Source: UBA2330 sp049293015 (GTDB taxonomy: Bacteria; Bacteroidota; Ignavibacteria; Tepidaquicellales; Tepidaquicellaceae). Taken from it: a DNA stretch of 64,000 nt. This document shows, piece after piece, positions 53,868-63,554 of this stretch. The stretch covers positions 1 through 64,000 of the forward strand of contig JBATSB010000084.1 in assembly GCA_049293015.1 (NCBI GenBank). The letters run 5' to 3'. Under the pieces are notes generated by a model. It ran no database searches. It saw nothing but the letters and a program-made list of their open reading frames with translations, and was not told the DNA's origin. Both the position numbers and the translations under genes were made by a program. The stretch's first letter is position 1. The number at the start of each line of letters is the position of its first letter.

Positions 53868-56738
53868 TCATTCCGGACATAAGCATCCCTGAGGTTCATA
53901 TAAATTTGTTTCAAAAGACCCGCATGGAGAACTGATAATAACTTTGAATTTATCACCAGGGCTGATAGCAACGCCGGTCAATATTATATCGCCGTTTGAA
54001 TTTGGTGTTAGTGTTTGTGTCGAAATCGGGGTAGTACTTGGTTCCTTATATAATTTAACTACGAACGGTCCGGAAGTTGCGCAATTTGGTGTTACCGTCA
54101 AGTCAACCACTAAACCTGGACTGAAGCAAACACATGAAGGACCGGATAACAAAGCAGCAAAACTGTAAACGACTAACGAATCGGATGTTACGTCTCCACA
54201 AATCGGATCTGTCAATACCACGTTGTATATACCGGGAACCGTTATGTTCAATGGACTTACTCCTGTGGTTCCAGGTATTACTGTTCCATTTAGATACCAT
54301 TGAAAATCCAAAAATAAGATTGGAACGTTTATATTATACAATGGAATGACGGATGCATTTATATAGATTGAAGGACATAATAACCCCGGACATACACCGG
54401 GAGATTGATTAAAATAATCTATAGAAACTGTTAATTTTGAGTGGGAAAATACATTTATCATTGGGGAATAATCCGGCGGACAAACTCCATTGGTAAATTT
54501 AACTCTATACTCTGTATGTTCAATTAATCTATTTGTATTCCAAAATTGCGTATTTGCTGCACCTGCAATATCAACCCATTGTCCTGCAGTTCCCGTTACA
54601 CTCTTCATCTGCCATTGTATATCACCACAATAATTGTTATCAACCAAATGAAGTTGTGTATCTTCACCCATACAAATATCCCTTCTGTCAGCAACTATGT
54701 TTGTCGACTTTGAACTTGCATACACTTTTATACTTATTGGAATAGTTGGATTGCATATGCCATCGCAAACAGTCACACTATAATTATATATTTTAAAAGG
54801 ACAATCTGAAAGTGAAGCAGTCAAACCTTGTAAAGAGATCTGACGCTCATGAGTGTTATTAACAGGGTTAATGGGAAGGTTGGTTTGTAAGTCCATCCAA
54901 ATAACCGGACAGGAATAATTATTATCCAAGCCATTAAGGGTCAGAATAGTCGAGCCCGGATTGCATAATATCATTGGTCCGCTTAGTGTGAGTGAGAAAA
55001 CAGGATTAACAGTTACAGTAGCTACATTTGTAACAACAGGTGAATTTGTACAATTCGGATCTGTTAAAATTGCCTGATACCAGTATTGGGTAATTTCACT
55101 TGGTGGATTACAGATAAGATTACCGGTGTTTAAGTAACTGCCTGTACCAACTTGGGTCCAGGGATTTGATGGAGCTTGGTTTGTTCCCGGATCCACAGTT
55201 GACATAAACCATTCAATATTACCACCACTTCCGGTATAACCTGTGGATGTAATTGTTGATCCCTGATTATTGCAAATAACGGGTGGGATTGCCTCTATAA
55301 TTATGTTGCATTCAGCAGGTTCCGCACATGTCGGCAAAGTATAAGATCCTATGCAAGTGAAAGATGTACCACCGTTGTTAGAAAACCCATATGATACAAT
55401 AGAACCATTAGGAAAATTTTCACCACAAAAACCACCTATTTCAGTAGGTGATGTTAAAGAACCTGAACCTTTAGTGAAAAAGAATCTATCTTCAGTTGGA
55501 GTTACAAAATCAATGAATGCTACATTCCATCCTGCAGCGGGAGCAATAGAAGTACAATTTGATGCATGAGGAACATCTACATAAAATGAATTTATTGGTG
55601 AGCTCACACTGGCATTTACTGTCATCATTAAACAACAACTGTTGACAGATGACGGAGCTTGGGTAAATGTTATATCATTGCTGCAAGGAGGTGGATTGGG
55701 TGGAGAGCAAGGAGACAAATACGTATCAGTACAAAACCAACTTGATCCGCCATCATTTGAAAATCCATATTCTATTTGATTTCCATTGATCGGAGAATTA
55801 TTGAAACAAACACTTAATAAATCAACAGGCAGATTTTCTAAGTTTCCGGAATTAGTTGTCCATAAATATCGATCGTAAATAGATGATGATGTATTATCAA
55901 AGTTTAACGACCATGTAACGTCCTGATAAGATTGTCCTGCCCAAGTCGATAAATGGGGAACATCAATGTAAAATGCATTAATCGGTTCAGTACCTTCGAG
56001 ATAAACACGATAGCAACATTCTATATAATTTGGAAAAACGTAAGGTACAAAGTTTAAATGATTATAACAGGTCGATGGAATACAGGGGACTAATATTGGT
56101 AGATTTTCATAACAAACCCAGGAATTGCCATTGTAAGAAAATCCATATCCTACTAATTGACCCATTTGAGATGGATTGTTAAAACAAATGTTACCCAATA
56201 TCACTTGTGAAGTTGTACTTCCTCCTGAATAGAACCAATTAAATCTGTCTGCATCTGTGCCGGGTGTAAATGTATATGACCATCCTAATGGTGGAGTGGA
56301 GACAGTACCATCAGTTGATGAAGCCGGGACATCAAGATAAAATTCATCTATTGGGTCAATGCCGGCAAGTATTGTAATGTCAAAACAACAATTTACATTG
56401 GGTGAAGCAGATGGAGTAATAGTTACATTTCTTGTGCATGAACTCGTCGAAGAAGGATTTGAACTTTCAGATTTATTACCCCCGGCTACCGGATTACCCG
56501 CTGCAAGGTTGTAAGATTCAGTTTCATTATATACCTGTAATGATTTTATAAAATCCGGAACTGTTCCGATTTTTTTAGTAATCTTATTTACATCATTATT
56601 CTTTACTTCAGTATTAGATGAATCTTTGTTTTCTTTTAGGAATATTCCTGATTCTTGTTGAACATTATGCAATGCATTGGCAGCGAAGAAGAAACACAGC
56701 AGGAATATCATTAATTTAAAAATTTTTATTTTTTTCAT
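53868..56738 (-). CDS. Secreted Cys-rich protein with three 115-residue repeats
   Basis: A 956-residue protein with an N-terminal hydrophobic export segment. Residues from about 105 to 450 contain three tandem repeats of about 115 residues. Each opens with a vicinal Cys pair (NCCFD, ECCYR, SCCLM) followed by I-x-x-F-Y-x-D-V-P-x-x-S and closes with GFSxxGxSxxC and an ending Cys. Ig-like domains rich in Cys follow, and the protein ends EPQGCLCPE. No NYPNPFNP sorting domain is visible. Its start overlaps the stop of the 56738-59500 gene by one base (TAATG), so the two are co-translated. I do not recognise the repeat family. Confidence 0.8.
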   Translation of the reverse strand: MKKIKIFKLMIFLLCFFFAANALHNVQQESGIFLKENKDSSNTEVKNNDVNKITKKIGTVPDFIKSLQVYNETESYNLAAGNPVAGGNKSESSNPSSTSSCTRNVTITPSASPNVNCCFDITILAGIDPIDEFYLDVPASSTDGTVSTPPLGWSYTFTPGTDADRFNWFYSGGSTTSQVILGNICFNNPSQMGQLVGYGFSYNGNSWVCYENLPILVPCIPSTCYNHLNFVPYVFPNYIECCYRVYLEGTEPINAFYIDVPHLSTWAGQSYQDVTWSLNFDNTSSSIYDRYLWTTNSGNLENLPVDLLSVCFNNSPINGNQIEYGFSNDGGSSWFCTDTYLSPCSPPNPPPCSNDITFTQAPSSVNSCCLMMTVNASVSSPINSFYVDVPHASNCTSIAPAAGWNVAFIDFVTPTEDRFFFTKGSGSLTSPTEIGGFCGENFPNGSIVSYGFSNNGGTSFTCIGSYTLPTCAEPAECNIIIEAIPPVICNNQGSTITSTGYTGSGGNIEWFMSTVDPGTNQAPSNPWTQVGTGSYLNTGNLICNPPSEITQYWYQAILTDPNCTNSPVVTNVATVTVNPVFSLTLSGPMILCNPGSTILTLNGLDNNYSCPVIWMDLQTNLPINPVNNTHERQISLQGLTASLSDCPFKIYNYSVTVCDGICNPTIPISIKVYASSKSTNIVADRRDICMGEDTQLHLVDNNYCGDIQWQMKSVTGTAGQWVDIAGAANTQFWNTNRLIEHTEYRVKFTNGVCPPDYSPMINVFSHSKLTVSIDYFNQSPGVCPGLLCPSIYINASVIPLYNINVPILFLDFQWYLNGTVIPGTTGVSPLNITVPGIYNVVLTDPICGDVTSDSLVVYSFAALLSGPSCVCFSPGLVVDLTVTPNCATSGPFVVKLYKEPSTTPISTQTLTPNSNGDIILTGVAISPGDKFKVIISSPCGSFETNLYEPQGCLCPE

Positions 56739-59500
56739 TATGGCATCTCTATTTTAGGACAAACTTTTATATCAAATGGTATTTCATTTTTGCAGCCGGA
56801 TGCATTTGTAACTTCAAGAATAAAATTAGTCAAAGGCTTTACAGGACAAAATGTAATGAAGTTAGAAGTATTATTTGGATCTAATGTAAGTCCCGGATCA
56901 TCACTGGTCCAGTTGTAAGTTACTCCCGGTATGTTGGTTGCTGTTACAGTCAGACACTGACCTTCGCAAACACAGCAGGGTACAGGTTCCAAAGCAACAG
57001 GTATATTTTCAGGTTCAATAATAATTTCAGAAACAGATTCACCACATTCATTTTTTATGCTGAGTGAGTATGTTCCATAATCTTGTGCATTGAATGGCTG
57101 AACAGGAAAAGGCTGCCAGTTACCAGGTGGATTTGCAGGAGATGTCCACATATATTCCAGAGCTAATCCATCTGCAGTGTATGAAGATTGAAGACTCAAA
57201 GGTTGATTTAATGGAACTGTGCAGGATGTAATTGGTCCGGGTGGTTCAATAACTGGAGGAGCCGGAGGACGGATCACCAGCACAACACAATAAAAAATCT
57301 TATCAGGACACAGACCGTTCGGATCATTAATAACTGCTCTGTACCATGTTGTGGTATTTAAACTATTTGTGTTCACAGAAGTGTTACCTGTAAAACCTGT
57401 AGGTAACCATCCGCCGTTAACTATATCTGGTGGCGGTGTTACCAATGGGTTTGTAGAGTATTGTGGAGGTGCTCCATTGGAATAATCAAACTCGTCTACA
57501 AGAAAATCCCATTGAATATTACCTGGGTAAGGATTGCCATTAATGTCGGTCAAAGTTAGAAGCGCATCGCATCCTATACAAATTGGAAGCCAAGTTGTTG
57601 GACACGCAGGATACGGATTTACGCATGCACCTAATCCCGGTGCAGGTGTTGTTTGGATGTTAGGCTTTACACAAATAAAACCGTCAGGAGGAGGGTCATA
57701 GAAAGTAACTTTGGTAGTTACTTCTACCGGCGGGCAGCTACCATTTTGAAGTATAACTTTATAGTTTGTTGTCATTGAAACCTCATCCAGTACATGTATA
57801 ATAGCGACGCCATTCGATATGAAAAAATCAGGTTGATCTGCCATCAATACCCAACCTCCGGATGATAGATTTGAGTAATACCATGTCCATTGTGTTGCAG
57901 TATAGCCCGGTTGTAAATTAATGACCACCGACTGTAAACTGTTGGTATTGCACAATATATTTGGATTTACAGTTAGTGCCGTTCCGACAGTCGGAGCAAA
58001 AACTACGAATGAAACAGGAGTTGAAAATGACCACGCACAGGAAGTCTTACTTTTGACTATAGATGAGAAGCAATATTCACCTGCCTGTAAATTAGCCGGA
58101 GTAGTATAAGTACTACCGTTAAAGCCGGTAAGAGACATCCATCCGGATAGTGGTACAGAAAAATTTCCTGTCACAGGATCAATTGTAACCGGAGATATAG
58201 CATCAGAAGATGTCGGAGCTACACAAGGTGCTGCCGAAATTAACCATTGATAATCAAAGTCATTCTGATCAATATGATCAAGAGAAAGTAAGGTCGAAGT
58301 CCCTAAACAAACTGAAGGCAGACTTGAGAGGGTATTTGCTGTAACTGTATTTGAAATTGATCCGGCACTAAAGAATAATTCTATATGACAACATTGAGTA
58401 CCTCCGCTAAATGAATTTACAATCAAAGTATAATTACCTGTAGATGTTGGGTTGAGAGTAAACTGGGAACCGGTCGCAGTTGATGAAGTATTACCAGGAT
58501 CCGTTAAATTCCATTCAAATGTAAATGAACCTGTGGAGACTGGAGTTGCCACAAAGTCATATTGATTACCTGTACATAGTAAAGTTGGATTTGAAATATT
58601 AGTTGAAAAAATAAGTCCTGCATTTGGAGGTAAGGCATCTACAGAAAAAGTGCAATTGCAATTTCCGGAGGGAGGAGTCTCAATTTTAATTTTAACGGGA
58701 TGTTTTGTCGTGTCATTTATTACTTTATCTTTAGTTTTTATACTAATTGCCCATATCTCGCTGACAATATTTAAACTGGATATTCCCCAGCAATATTTCT
58801 TACCTTCTTCAAATTTCATTGCTGCATTAGGATATTGAAAAGAAGTTGTTTTTATTCCCTTCTTTTCAAAAAATGCTTTATTGTTTTTCATTGCTGTTTC
58901 ATTTGACTGCTGATTCATTACCTCAACTATCTTTAGTGTATATCCACCTTCAGGAATCTTACCTCCAGGAGACCATGTAAATGAAACAGGAGCTTTTGCT
59001 TCTATCACTTCTCCGTCTGAAGGATTTATTAAAGAAATCAATCCAGCTTCAATAACTTCCTGATCGAAACAATCACTTCCAAGCTCTTCATTATTGACTG
59101 CGGAAATCACTTTCACGCAGATCTCATATTGACCTGAAGGAAATTTCCCTGCTCTTACCAATGATTCTTTATATCTTGGATCAGATGCTGTGTATTCTAT
59201 ATCAGGAGTTTTCGGAAGGTCTTTTATTTTAATAATGTTCATTCCTTTTTTCAGCATGAAAGGAACTGTTGTCCCTTTTGCAATCTGACCGTCTTTACTT
59301 TCAGTTGCGATACCAATTAAATAAACTGATTTTCCGGAGTCTGAATTATTGGTCACGCTAATATTCCAGAAATCCGCCATGTTCAATGTGCCCGGAGGCG
59401 GCATTTTTAAATTTACAATAAATTGCGTCTGAGCATTTGCTTTCGTTGAAAGAAAAATCAAGATCAAACTTATGACTAGAGTAGAGATTGTTCTTTTCAT
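56738..59500 (-). CDS. Secreted Ig-like repeat protein, first gene of the operon
   Basis: A 920-residue protein with a signal peptide ending in NAQ. Its first 240 residues nearly duplicate those of the 51346-53763 protein (MPPPGTLNMADFWNISVTNN, NNEELGSDCFDQEV). From about residue 280 come successive Ig-like or PKD-like domains with paired Cys, phrases such as TWYRAVINDPNGLCP, and the C-terminal FTVKPLTNF-like segment, ending KIEMP. No NYPNPFNP sorting domain is visible. It heads a tight four-gene run and lies behind a conserved leader element (59605-59734). Confidence 0.8.
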   Translation of the reverse strand: MKRTISTLVISLILIFLSTKANAQTQFIVNLKMPPPGTLNMADFWNISVTNNSDSGKSVYLIGIATESKDGQIAKGTTVPFMLKKGMNIIKIKDLPKTPDIEYTASDPRYKESLVRAGKFPSGQYEICVKVISAVNNEELGSDCFDQEVIEAGLISLINPSDGEVIEAKAPVSFTWSPGGKIPEGGYTLKIVEVMNQQSNETAMKNNKAFFEKKGIKTTSFQYPNAAMKFEEGKKYCWGISSLNIVSEIWAISIKTKDKVINDTTKHPVKIKIETPPSGNCNCTFSVDALPPNAGLIFSTNISNPTLLCTGNQYDFVATPVSTGSFTFEWNLTDPGNTSSTATGSQFTLNPTSTGNYTLIVNSFSGGTQCCHIELFFSAGSISNTVTANTLSSLPSVCLGTSTLLSLDHIDQNDFDYQWLISAAPCVAPTSSDAISPVTIDPVTGNFSVPLSGWMSLTGFNGSTYTTPANLQAGEYCFSSIVKSKTSCAWSFSTPVSFVVFAPTVGTALTVNPNILCNTNSLQSVVINLQPGYTATQWTWYYSNLSSGGWVLMADQPDFFISNGVAIIHVLDEVSMTTNYKVILQNGSCPPVEVTTKVTFYDPPPDGFICVKPNIQTTPAPGLGACVNPYPACPTTWLPICIGCDALLTLTDINGNPYPGNIQWDFLVDEFDYSNGAPPQYSTNPLVTPPPDIVNGGWLPTGFTGNTSVNTNSLNTTTWYRAVINDPNGLCPDKIFYCVVLVIRPPAPPVIEPPGPITSCTVPLNQPLSLQSSYTADGLALEYMWTSPANPPGNWQPFPVQPFNAQDYGTYSLSIKNECGESVSEIIIEPENIPVALEPVPCCVCEGQCLTVTATNIPGVTYNWTSDDPGLTLDPNNTSNFITFCPVKPLTNFILEVTNASGCKNEIPFDIKVCPKIEMP

Positions 59501-59604
59501 AATGATATTAACTAATTATTTTTTGAATACTCTGTTTAATTTTTTATTGGGGAAACACTATTTTTTGATTATTATTTTTTCAATCAATTAATACCGACTT
59601 TATG

Positions 59605-59734
59605 AATCTGTTACAAACTTATCCAATCCCTCTCCACATTCAAAAGAAACTTTTCCCGATTTCCTCACAAATTCTGATCGATACTTCTTTACTTCCTTTG
59701 ATTCTATACCGGAATCGAACGATTTGCAGCTTTT
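59605..59734 (-). promoter_or_regulatory. Conserved leader element, copy 1
   Basis: About 130 bases that match 63388-63519 at roughly three-quarters of positions. The matches include an 18-base identity (AATCTGTTACAAACTTAT on the plus strand) and the blocks CTTTGATTCTA, CTCACAAAT and TCGATACTT. It contains a possible hairpin, GATTC-CGGTATA-GAATC, on the minus strand. It precedes a four-gene operon of secreted proteins. Promoter, protein-binding region or structured leader RNA are all possible. Confidence 0.6.
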
Positions 59735-59750
59735 CATTACTCACAAATTA

Positions 59751-59785
59751 AAGCCGGAGAGATATATTCCTCTCCGGTTTTATAA
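59751..59785 (-). terminator. Terminator past the propeller-dockerin gene
   Basis: AAGCCGGAGAG and CTCTCCGGTTT form an eight-base perfect core (CCGGAGAG/CTCTCCGG), with T-rich sequence on both strands. It separates the 60059-63193 gene from the leader of the next operon. Confidence 0.65.
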
Positions 59786-60011
59786 ATAACACTTTACTGT
59801 CATCAGAACCATCTTTCTAGTCTCAATATAATCTTTAGCTTTTAATCTGTAATAAAAAATACAGCTTGAAAAGATTGCTTCCATCAAATTTAAAAAATAA
59901 TGTGTATTTAAAAATGAAAAGTTTAATTTGGTTATCTACTGTCGCCTTTGAATCTTCCGCTTGCAGTGAATTCTAACTGCAGTCTATCATTTGTGCCTGG
60001 AATAATTTACA

Positions 60012-60056
60012 ACTACCTCCTTCAAGATCGTCAAATCTTGTGTTGTAAAGGTAGTT
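60012..60056. other. Hairpin at the 3' end of the propeller-dockerin gene
   Basis: AACTACCT (60011-60018) pairs with AGGTAGTT at 60049-60056, with an inner CAAGAT/ATCTTG pair. It lies directly past the stop codon. No T run follows, so it may stabilise the message rather than terminate it. Confidence 0.45.
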
Positions 60057-60058
60057 TA

Positions 60059-63000
60059 CTATGGACACGACGGACATAGACACGGACTCTCATGAGTTAT
60101 GAAATTTGCAGAATTATTATCTGCAAGGATATAATCTGATAAATCTACAAATCCGTCTCCAGTTAAATCTGTTTTCAGGCAACAACCATCAGATACAAAA
60201 TTAGCGGCATCATTGTCAATCAACACAAGATCGGTCACATCTATGTAGCCATCATCATTTACATCACCGCTGTAAATTGCCACCACCCCAGTCCCAACTG
60301 ATATTTGATTATTATTGTAAGCTTGATTTGATGAAGTAGTACCAAATGAGAAATTTAGGGGAGACCCGGCGCTTCCATATGTTCCTCCTCTTACCATGTT
60401 AATTGGGAGTTGACTCCATATCCCAATTATACTGTTGCACATTCCTTTTATAACTACGTAATATTTCTTTGAACTATAGGATAAAGTATTTGGAGGTAAA
60501 TTGTTAAATTTTATTCCCTGACCGGTAGCGTCATAAGCATCACCATTTGCATGAAGAAGTACATTTTTTTCATCTATTAACCTGCAAGCAGAATCATACA
60601 AACAAACTTTTACTTCAGTTTGAGTTTGTATTCCCGAACCCAAATAATGTCCCTGAACAAAAGCTCTTAAAAACACTGTTGTATATGTCAGTGGATTATT
60701 TGATGGTGCAAGATCAAGAAATACTGCTCCTGCACCTGCATTATAACCGGATGCTCCCCATAACGCATCATTCCAGCCGTCGCAATTTATATCACCTGCC
60801 CATGCTGAGGAAGTTCCAACGAATGAATTATTCGCGCCACCTGTCATTATATCTCCGCCATAAGGGGCCAGTGCATTAGAGAAGGGAGCAATCGGAAATA
60901 CATATCCCGCGGAACTTGGCCCTCCTCCAAATCTATACTCTCTTCCACGGTTATTTTGTCCTGAAGCCGGCGCATATCCTCTGTCACCTATTAAAAAATC
61001 ATTAAAGCCATTACCATCAAAATCACCTATCCCGGCTGCACTACTGCCAAAACGACCATTACTGCCTGCAAAAGAATTTCCATTTATTCCCTGATAGAGA
61101 TCAGGTGTAATAACTCCACTTGAGGTCTGACTGCCATCATAGACATAAACTGTCCCTACATCCAAAGTTGGATATCTCCAGTCAGCAACTAAAAAATCTC
61201 TGGTCCCATTACCATTTATATCACCTAAACCGGCAAGTGAGGTTCCAAAATCGTCTACACCGCTTCCATCAAGAATTTGATCTGCTGTAGTATTAAAAGG
61301 ACATCCTCCGTAATAAGTATATGTATGTCCTGTCGAAGCTCCGGGTTGTCCAATAATTATATCGTCATAGCGGTCATAATTAATGGGGCCAAGATCGGCA
61401 ATAGAGTAACCATAAAGCCCCCCTGCTGTTGTTCCCGATAGAATGACATTTGCCGTAGAAGCAGGAATACAACCCGCAGGTGGCGCATTCCTGTTACCGT
61501 AAATAATATATACTTTGCCAAGGTTACCATTCAGATTAGGGTGGCTCATTATAATATCATCCAGACAATCACCATTTACATCACCTGCTCTGGAAACTTT
61601 AAATCCCAATCCAATCGACGCGGTATTTTCACCGCAAATTGTTAAATCTGCAACATCGACAGTTGGATTAGGATTTGTCAAATTAAAATCACACTCTCCA
61701 AAAAACACATATACTCTTCCTGTGTTGCCATTCCAGCCGGGAGCGCCTACTATTATATCTTTAAAGCCGTCGCCATTTAAATCAAAATTTCCTCCAACAG
61801 AACTTCCAAAATTTTCATTTAAATATAATCCTTTAATTGTAATATCCGGTAGTACTGTTGAACCCGGAAATGGGCTTCTTCCAAAATAAACATATACTTC
61901 ACCAACATTTGAAGCTCCTGCCGGAGCCAAAGGCGCTCCGACAACAAAGTCATCAATGCCGTCACCGTTAAAATCTCCGATCCCTGTTTCTGAAGCTCCG
62001 TAGTTATCTCCGGCTGCAACTCCGGTGAACTGGGTAGGTTGATAAAATTTCATCACTGTGATTTTGTATCCGTTTGCCCAATCCTGATATGCCACATAAG
62101 GAGTGCTGCCATCTAAAGCTAAACTTTGAAGGTCTCCCTGTCCTGCAGAGAAACCCGGTATTCCAACATTACCCCAGGTGGTTCCATTAAATTTCATCAC
62201 AGTGGTTCTTTTTCCATTTGCCCAATCCTGATAAGCAACATAAGGGATGTTCCCATCTAAAGCCAATCTTGTATAGTAAGCAATACCGGCAGAAAATCCT
62301 GCATTTCCCACATTCCCCCAAGTGGTTCCATTAAATTTCATCACTGTACATTTACCACCATTTCCGCCATCTTGATAAGCCACATATGGAGTGTTGCCAT
62401 CTAAAGCCAAGCTTGTCCATCCTACTGCTCCTGCTGTGATAATCGGAGGTACCCCAACATTTCCCCAAGAACCAGAATATTTCATCACATAAGGATCCCC
62501 AAGATTCTCTTCAAAGAATACATAAGGTGTGCTGCCATCTAAAGCTAAACTCTGTGTGTGTGTACTGTTTCCTGAGAAACCCGGGATACCAACAGGTACC
62601 CAAGAGCCGGTATATTTCATAACAGTACATTTGCCAAAATTGCTTCCATCCGCAAAAGCCACATACGGTATGTTACCTTCTAATGCTAAGCTTATAAAGA
62701 CTGAGATTCCACCGGAGAACCCTTGAGCGCCAACATTTAACCAAGTTGTTCCATCAAATTTCATCACTGTAACTCCATATCCATTTGCGTGATCCTGAAA
62801 AGCTACATAGGGCGTGTTACCATCAAATGCTAAACTTTGGTGAAATGCAACCCCAGCGGAGATACCGGTAGGGCCAACATCTTCCCAAAAGTTTCCATTA
62901 AATTTCATCACTCTACATTTGCCCATATTTCCATCATCGCAATAAGCTACATAAGGAACACCGCCATTAATGACTAAACTTGGATAACTTGACGGTCCTG

Positions 63001-63193
63001 CAGAGATCCCCGGTGGACCTACATTTACCCATTGTGCTTTAGTGTTGGAGGTGCATAGTATAATCAGAAAAAATAAAAGAGACGCGAAAATACTCCTGCC
63101 AATTCCAGTATATTTTCTTTTTGTTGAAATATTCGTTCGGGTAAGATTTGTTGATATGTCTCCTGAACTTTTTTGAATAGTAAAGTTTTTCAT
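60059..63193 (-). CDS. Double seven-bladed propeller protein with C-terminal dockerin
   Basis: A 1044-residue secreted protein. An export segment at about residues 35-53 follows a longer-than-usual N-terminal tail. Residues 55-400 are seven repeats of about 47 residues (LALDGNTPYVAYQD, CTVMKFNGTTWGNVG), which predicts one seven-bladed propeller. Residues 405-790 are seven FG-GAP repeats (GIGDFNGDGIDDFVVGAP, GDVNGDCLDDIIMSHP), an integrin-alpha-like propeller. A linker follows, then two Ca-binding dockerin repeats (GDVNDDGYIDVTDLVLID and DLTGDGFVDLSDYILADN), and the tail ends CLCPSCP. No cohesin is seen in the window. It has a sister leader element upstream. Confidence 0.88.
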   Translation of the reverse strand: MKNFTIQKSSGDISTNLTRTNISTKRKYTGIGRSIFASLLFFLIILCTSNTKAQWVNVGPPGISAGPSSYPSLVINGGVPYVAYCDDGNMGKCRVMKFNGNFWEDVGPTGISAGVAFHQSLAFDGNTPYVAFQDHANGYGVTVMKFDGTTWLNVGAQGFSGGISVFISLALEGNIPYVAFADGSNFGKCTVMKYTGSWVPVGIPGFSGNSTHTQSLALDGSTPYVFFEENLGDPYVMKYSGSWGNVGVPPIITAGAVGWTSLALDGNTPYVAYQDGGNGGKCTVMKFNGTTWGNVGNAGFSAGIAYYTRLALDGNIPYVAYQDWANGKRTTVMKFNGTTWGNVGIPGFSAGQGDLQSLALDGSTPYVAYQDWANGYKITVMKFYQPTQFTGVAAGDNYGASETGIGDFNGDGIDDFVVGAPLAPAGASNVGEVYVYFGRSPFPGSTVLPDITIKGLYLNENFGSSVGGNFDLNGDGFKDIIVGAPGWNGNTGRVYVFFGECDFNLTNPNPTVDVADLTICGENTASIGLGFKVSRAGDVNGDCLDDIIMSHPNLNGNLGKVYIIYGNRNAPPAGCIPASTANVILSGTTAGGLYGYSIADLGPINYDRYDDIIIGQPGASTGHTYTYYGGCPFNTTADQILDGSGVDDFGTSLAGLGDINGNGTRDFLVADWRYPTLDVGTVYVYDGSQTSSGVITPDLYQGINGNSFAGSNGRFGSSAAGIGDFDGNGFNDFLIGDRGYAPASGQNNRGREYRFGGGPSSAGYVFPIAPFSNALAPYGGDIMTGGANNSFVGTSSAWAGDINCDGWNDALWGASGYNAGAGAVFLDLAPSNNPLTYTTVFLRAFVQGHYLGSGIQTQTEVKVCLYDSACRLIDEKNVLLHANGDAYDATGQGIKFNNLPPNTLSYSSKKYYVVIKGMCNSIIGIWSQLPINMVRGGTYGSAGSPLNFSFGTTSSNQAYNNNQISVGTGVVAIYSGDVNDDGYIDVTDLVLIDNDAANFVSDGCCLKTDLTGDGFVDLSDYILADNNSANFITHESPCLCPSCP

Positions 63194-63263
63194 TTTGCTT
63201 TTGTTAATTATTTTGATATAAATTAATTTGATTTCTGAAATTATAAATAATGAAATAATAAAA

Positions 63264-63301
63264 GCCGCCCTGACTTTTCCGAAATGGAATCTCCGGACGG
63301 C
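63264..63301 (-). terminator. Imperfect hairpin, possible terminator or attenuator
   Basis: GCCG-CC and GG-A-CGGC pair around an inner TTCC/GGAA stem. On the minus strand TTTTATTATTT follows. It lies between the conserved leader and the start of the propeller gene, so it could end the upstream gene's transcript or control read-through from the leader. Confidence 0.45.
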
Positions 63302-63387
63302 ATTGCCGTAATTTTTGTTTCCTCATTATATTGTTATTCTTTTTTCTCATAATTGAGTTATATTGATAATTAATTTCTGACTTAATT

Positions 63388-63519
63388 AATCTGTTACAAA
63401 CTTATTCTTATTTTCTCCCCATTCCAAAGAATCTTTTCCCCGATTCCCTCACAAATATTGTTCGATACTTTTATATAATCTTTGATTCTACCTCAGAATC
63501 GGATGATTTGTATGCTTTC
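63388..63519 (-). promoter_or_regulatory. Conserved leader element, copy 2
   Basis: The second copy of the element at 59605-59734, here about 195 bases upstream of the propeller-dockerin gene. It shares the same ordered blocks, with GATTC-TGAGGTA-GAATC as the possible hairpin on the minus strand. The loop sequences differ while the arms are kept, which hints at selection for structure. Confidence 0.6.
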
Positions 63520-63554
63520 TTCACTCAAAGAATATTGTAGATCCTTTCCATTCT

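Larger units (their letters stand above)
59501..60058. other. Intergenic region with leader element and hairpins
   Basis: Five hundred and fifty-eight bases. Reading on the minus strand there is first a hairpin near the end of the upstream gene (60012-60056), then AT-rich sequence, a terminator (59751-59785), a conserved leader element (59605-59734) and about 100 AT-rich bases before the start at 59500. No gene seen. Confidence 0.7.
63194..63554. other. Intergenic region with leader element and hairpin
   Basis: Three hundred and sixty-one bases. On the minus strand a conserved leader (63388-63519) is followed by an imperfect GC-rich hairpin (63264-63301) and AT-rich sequence up to the start at 63193. 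No gene seen. Confidence 0.7.
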
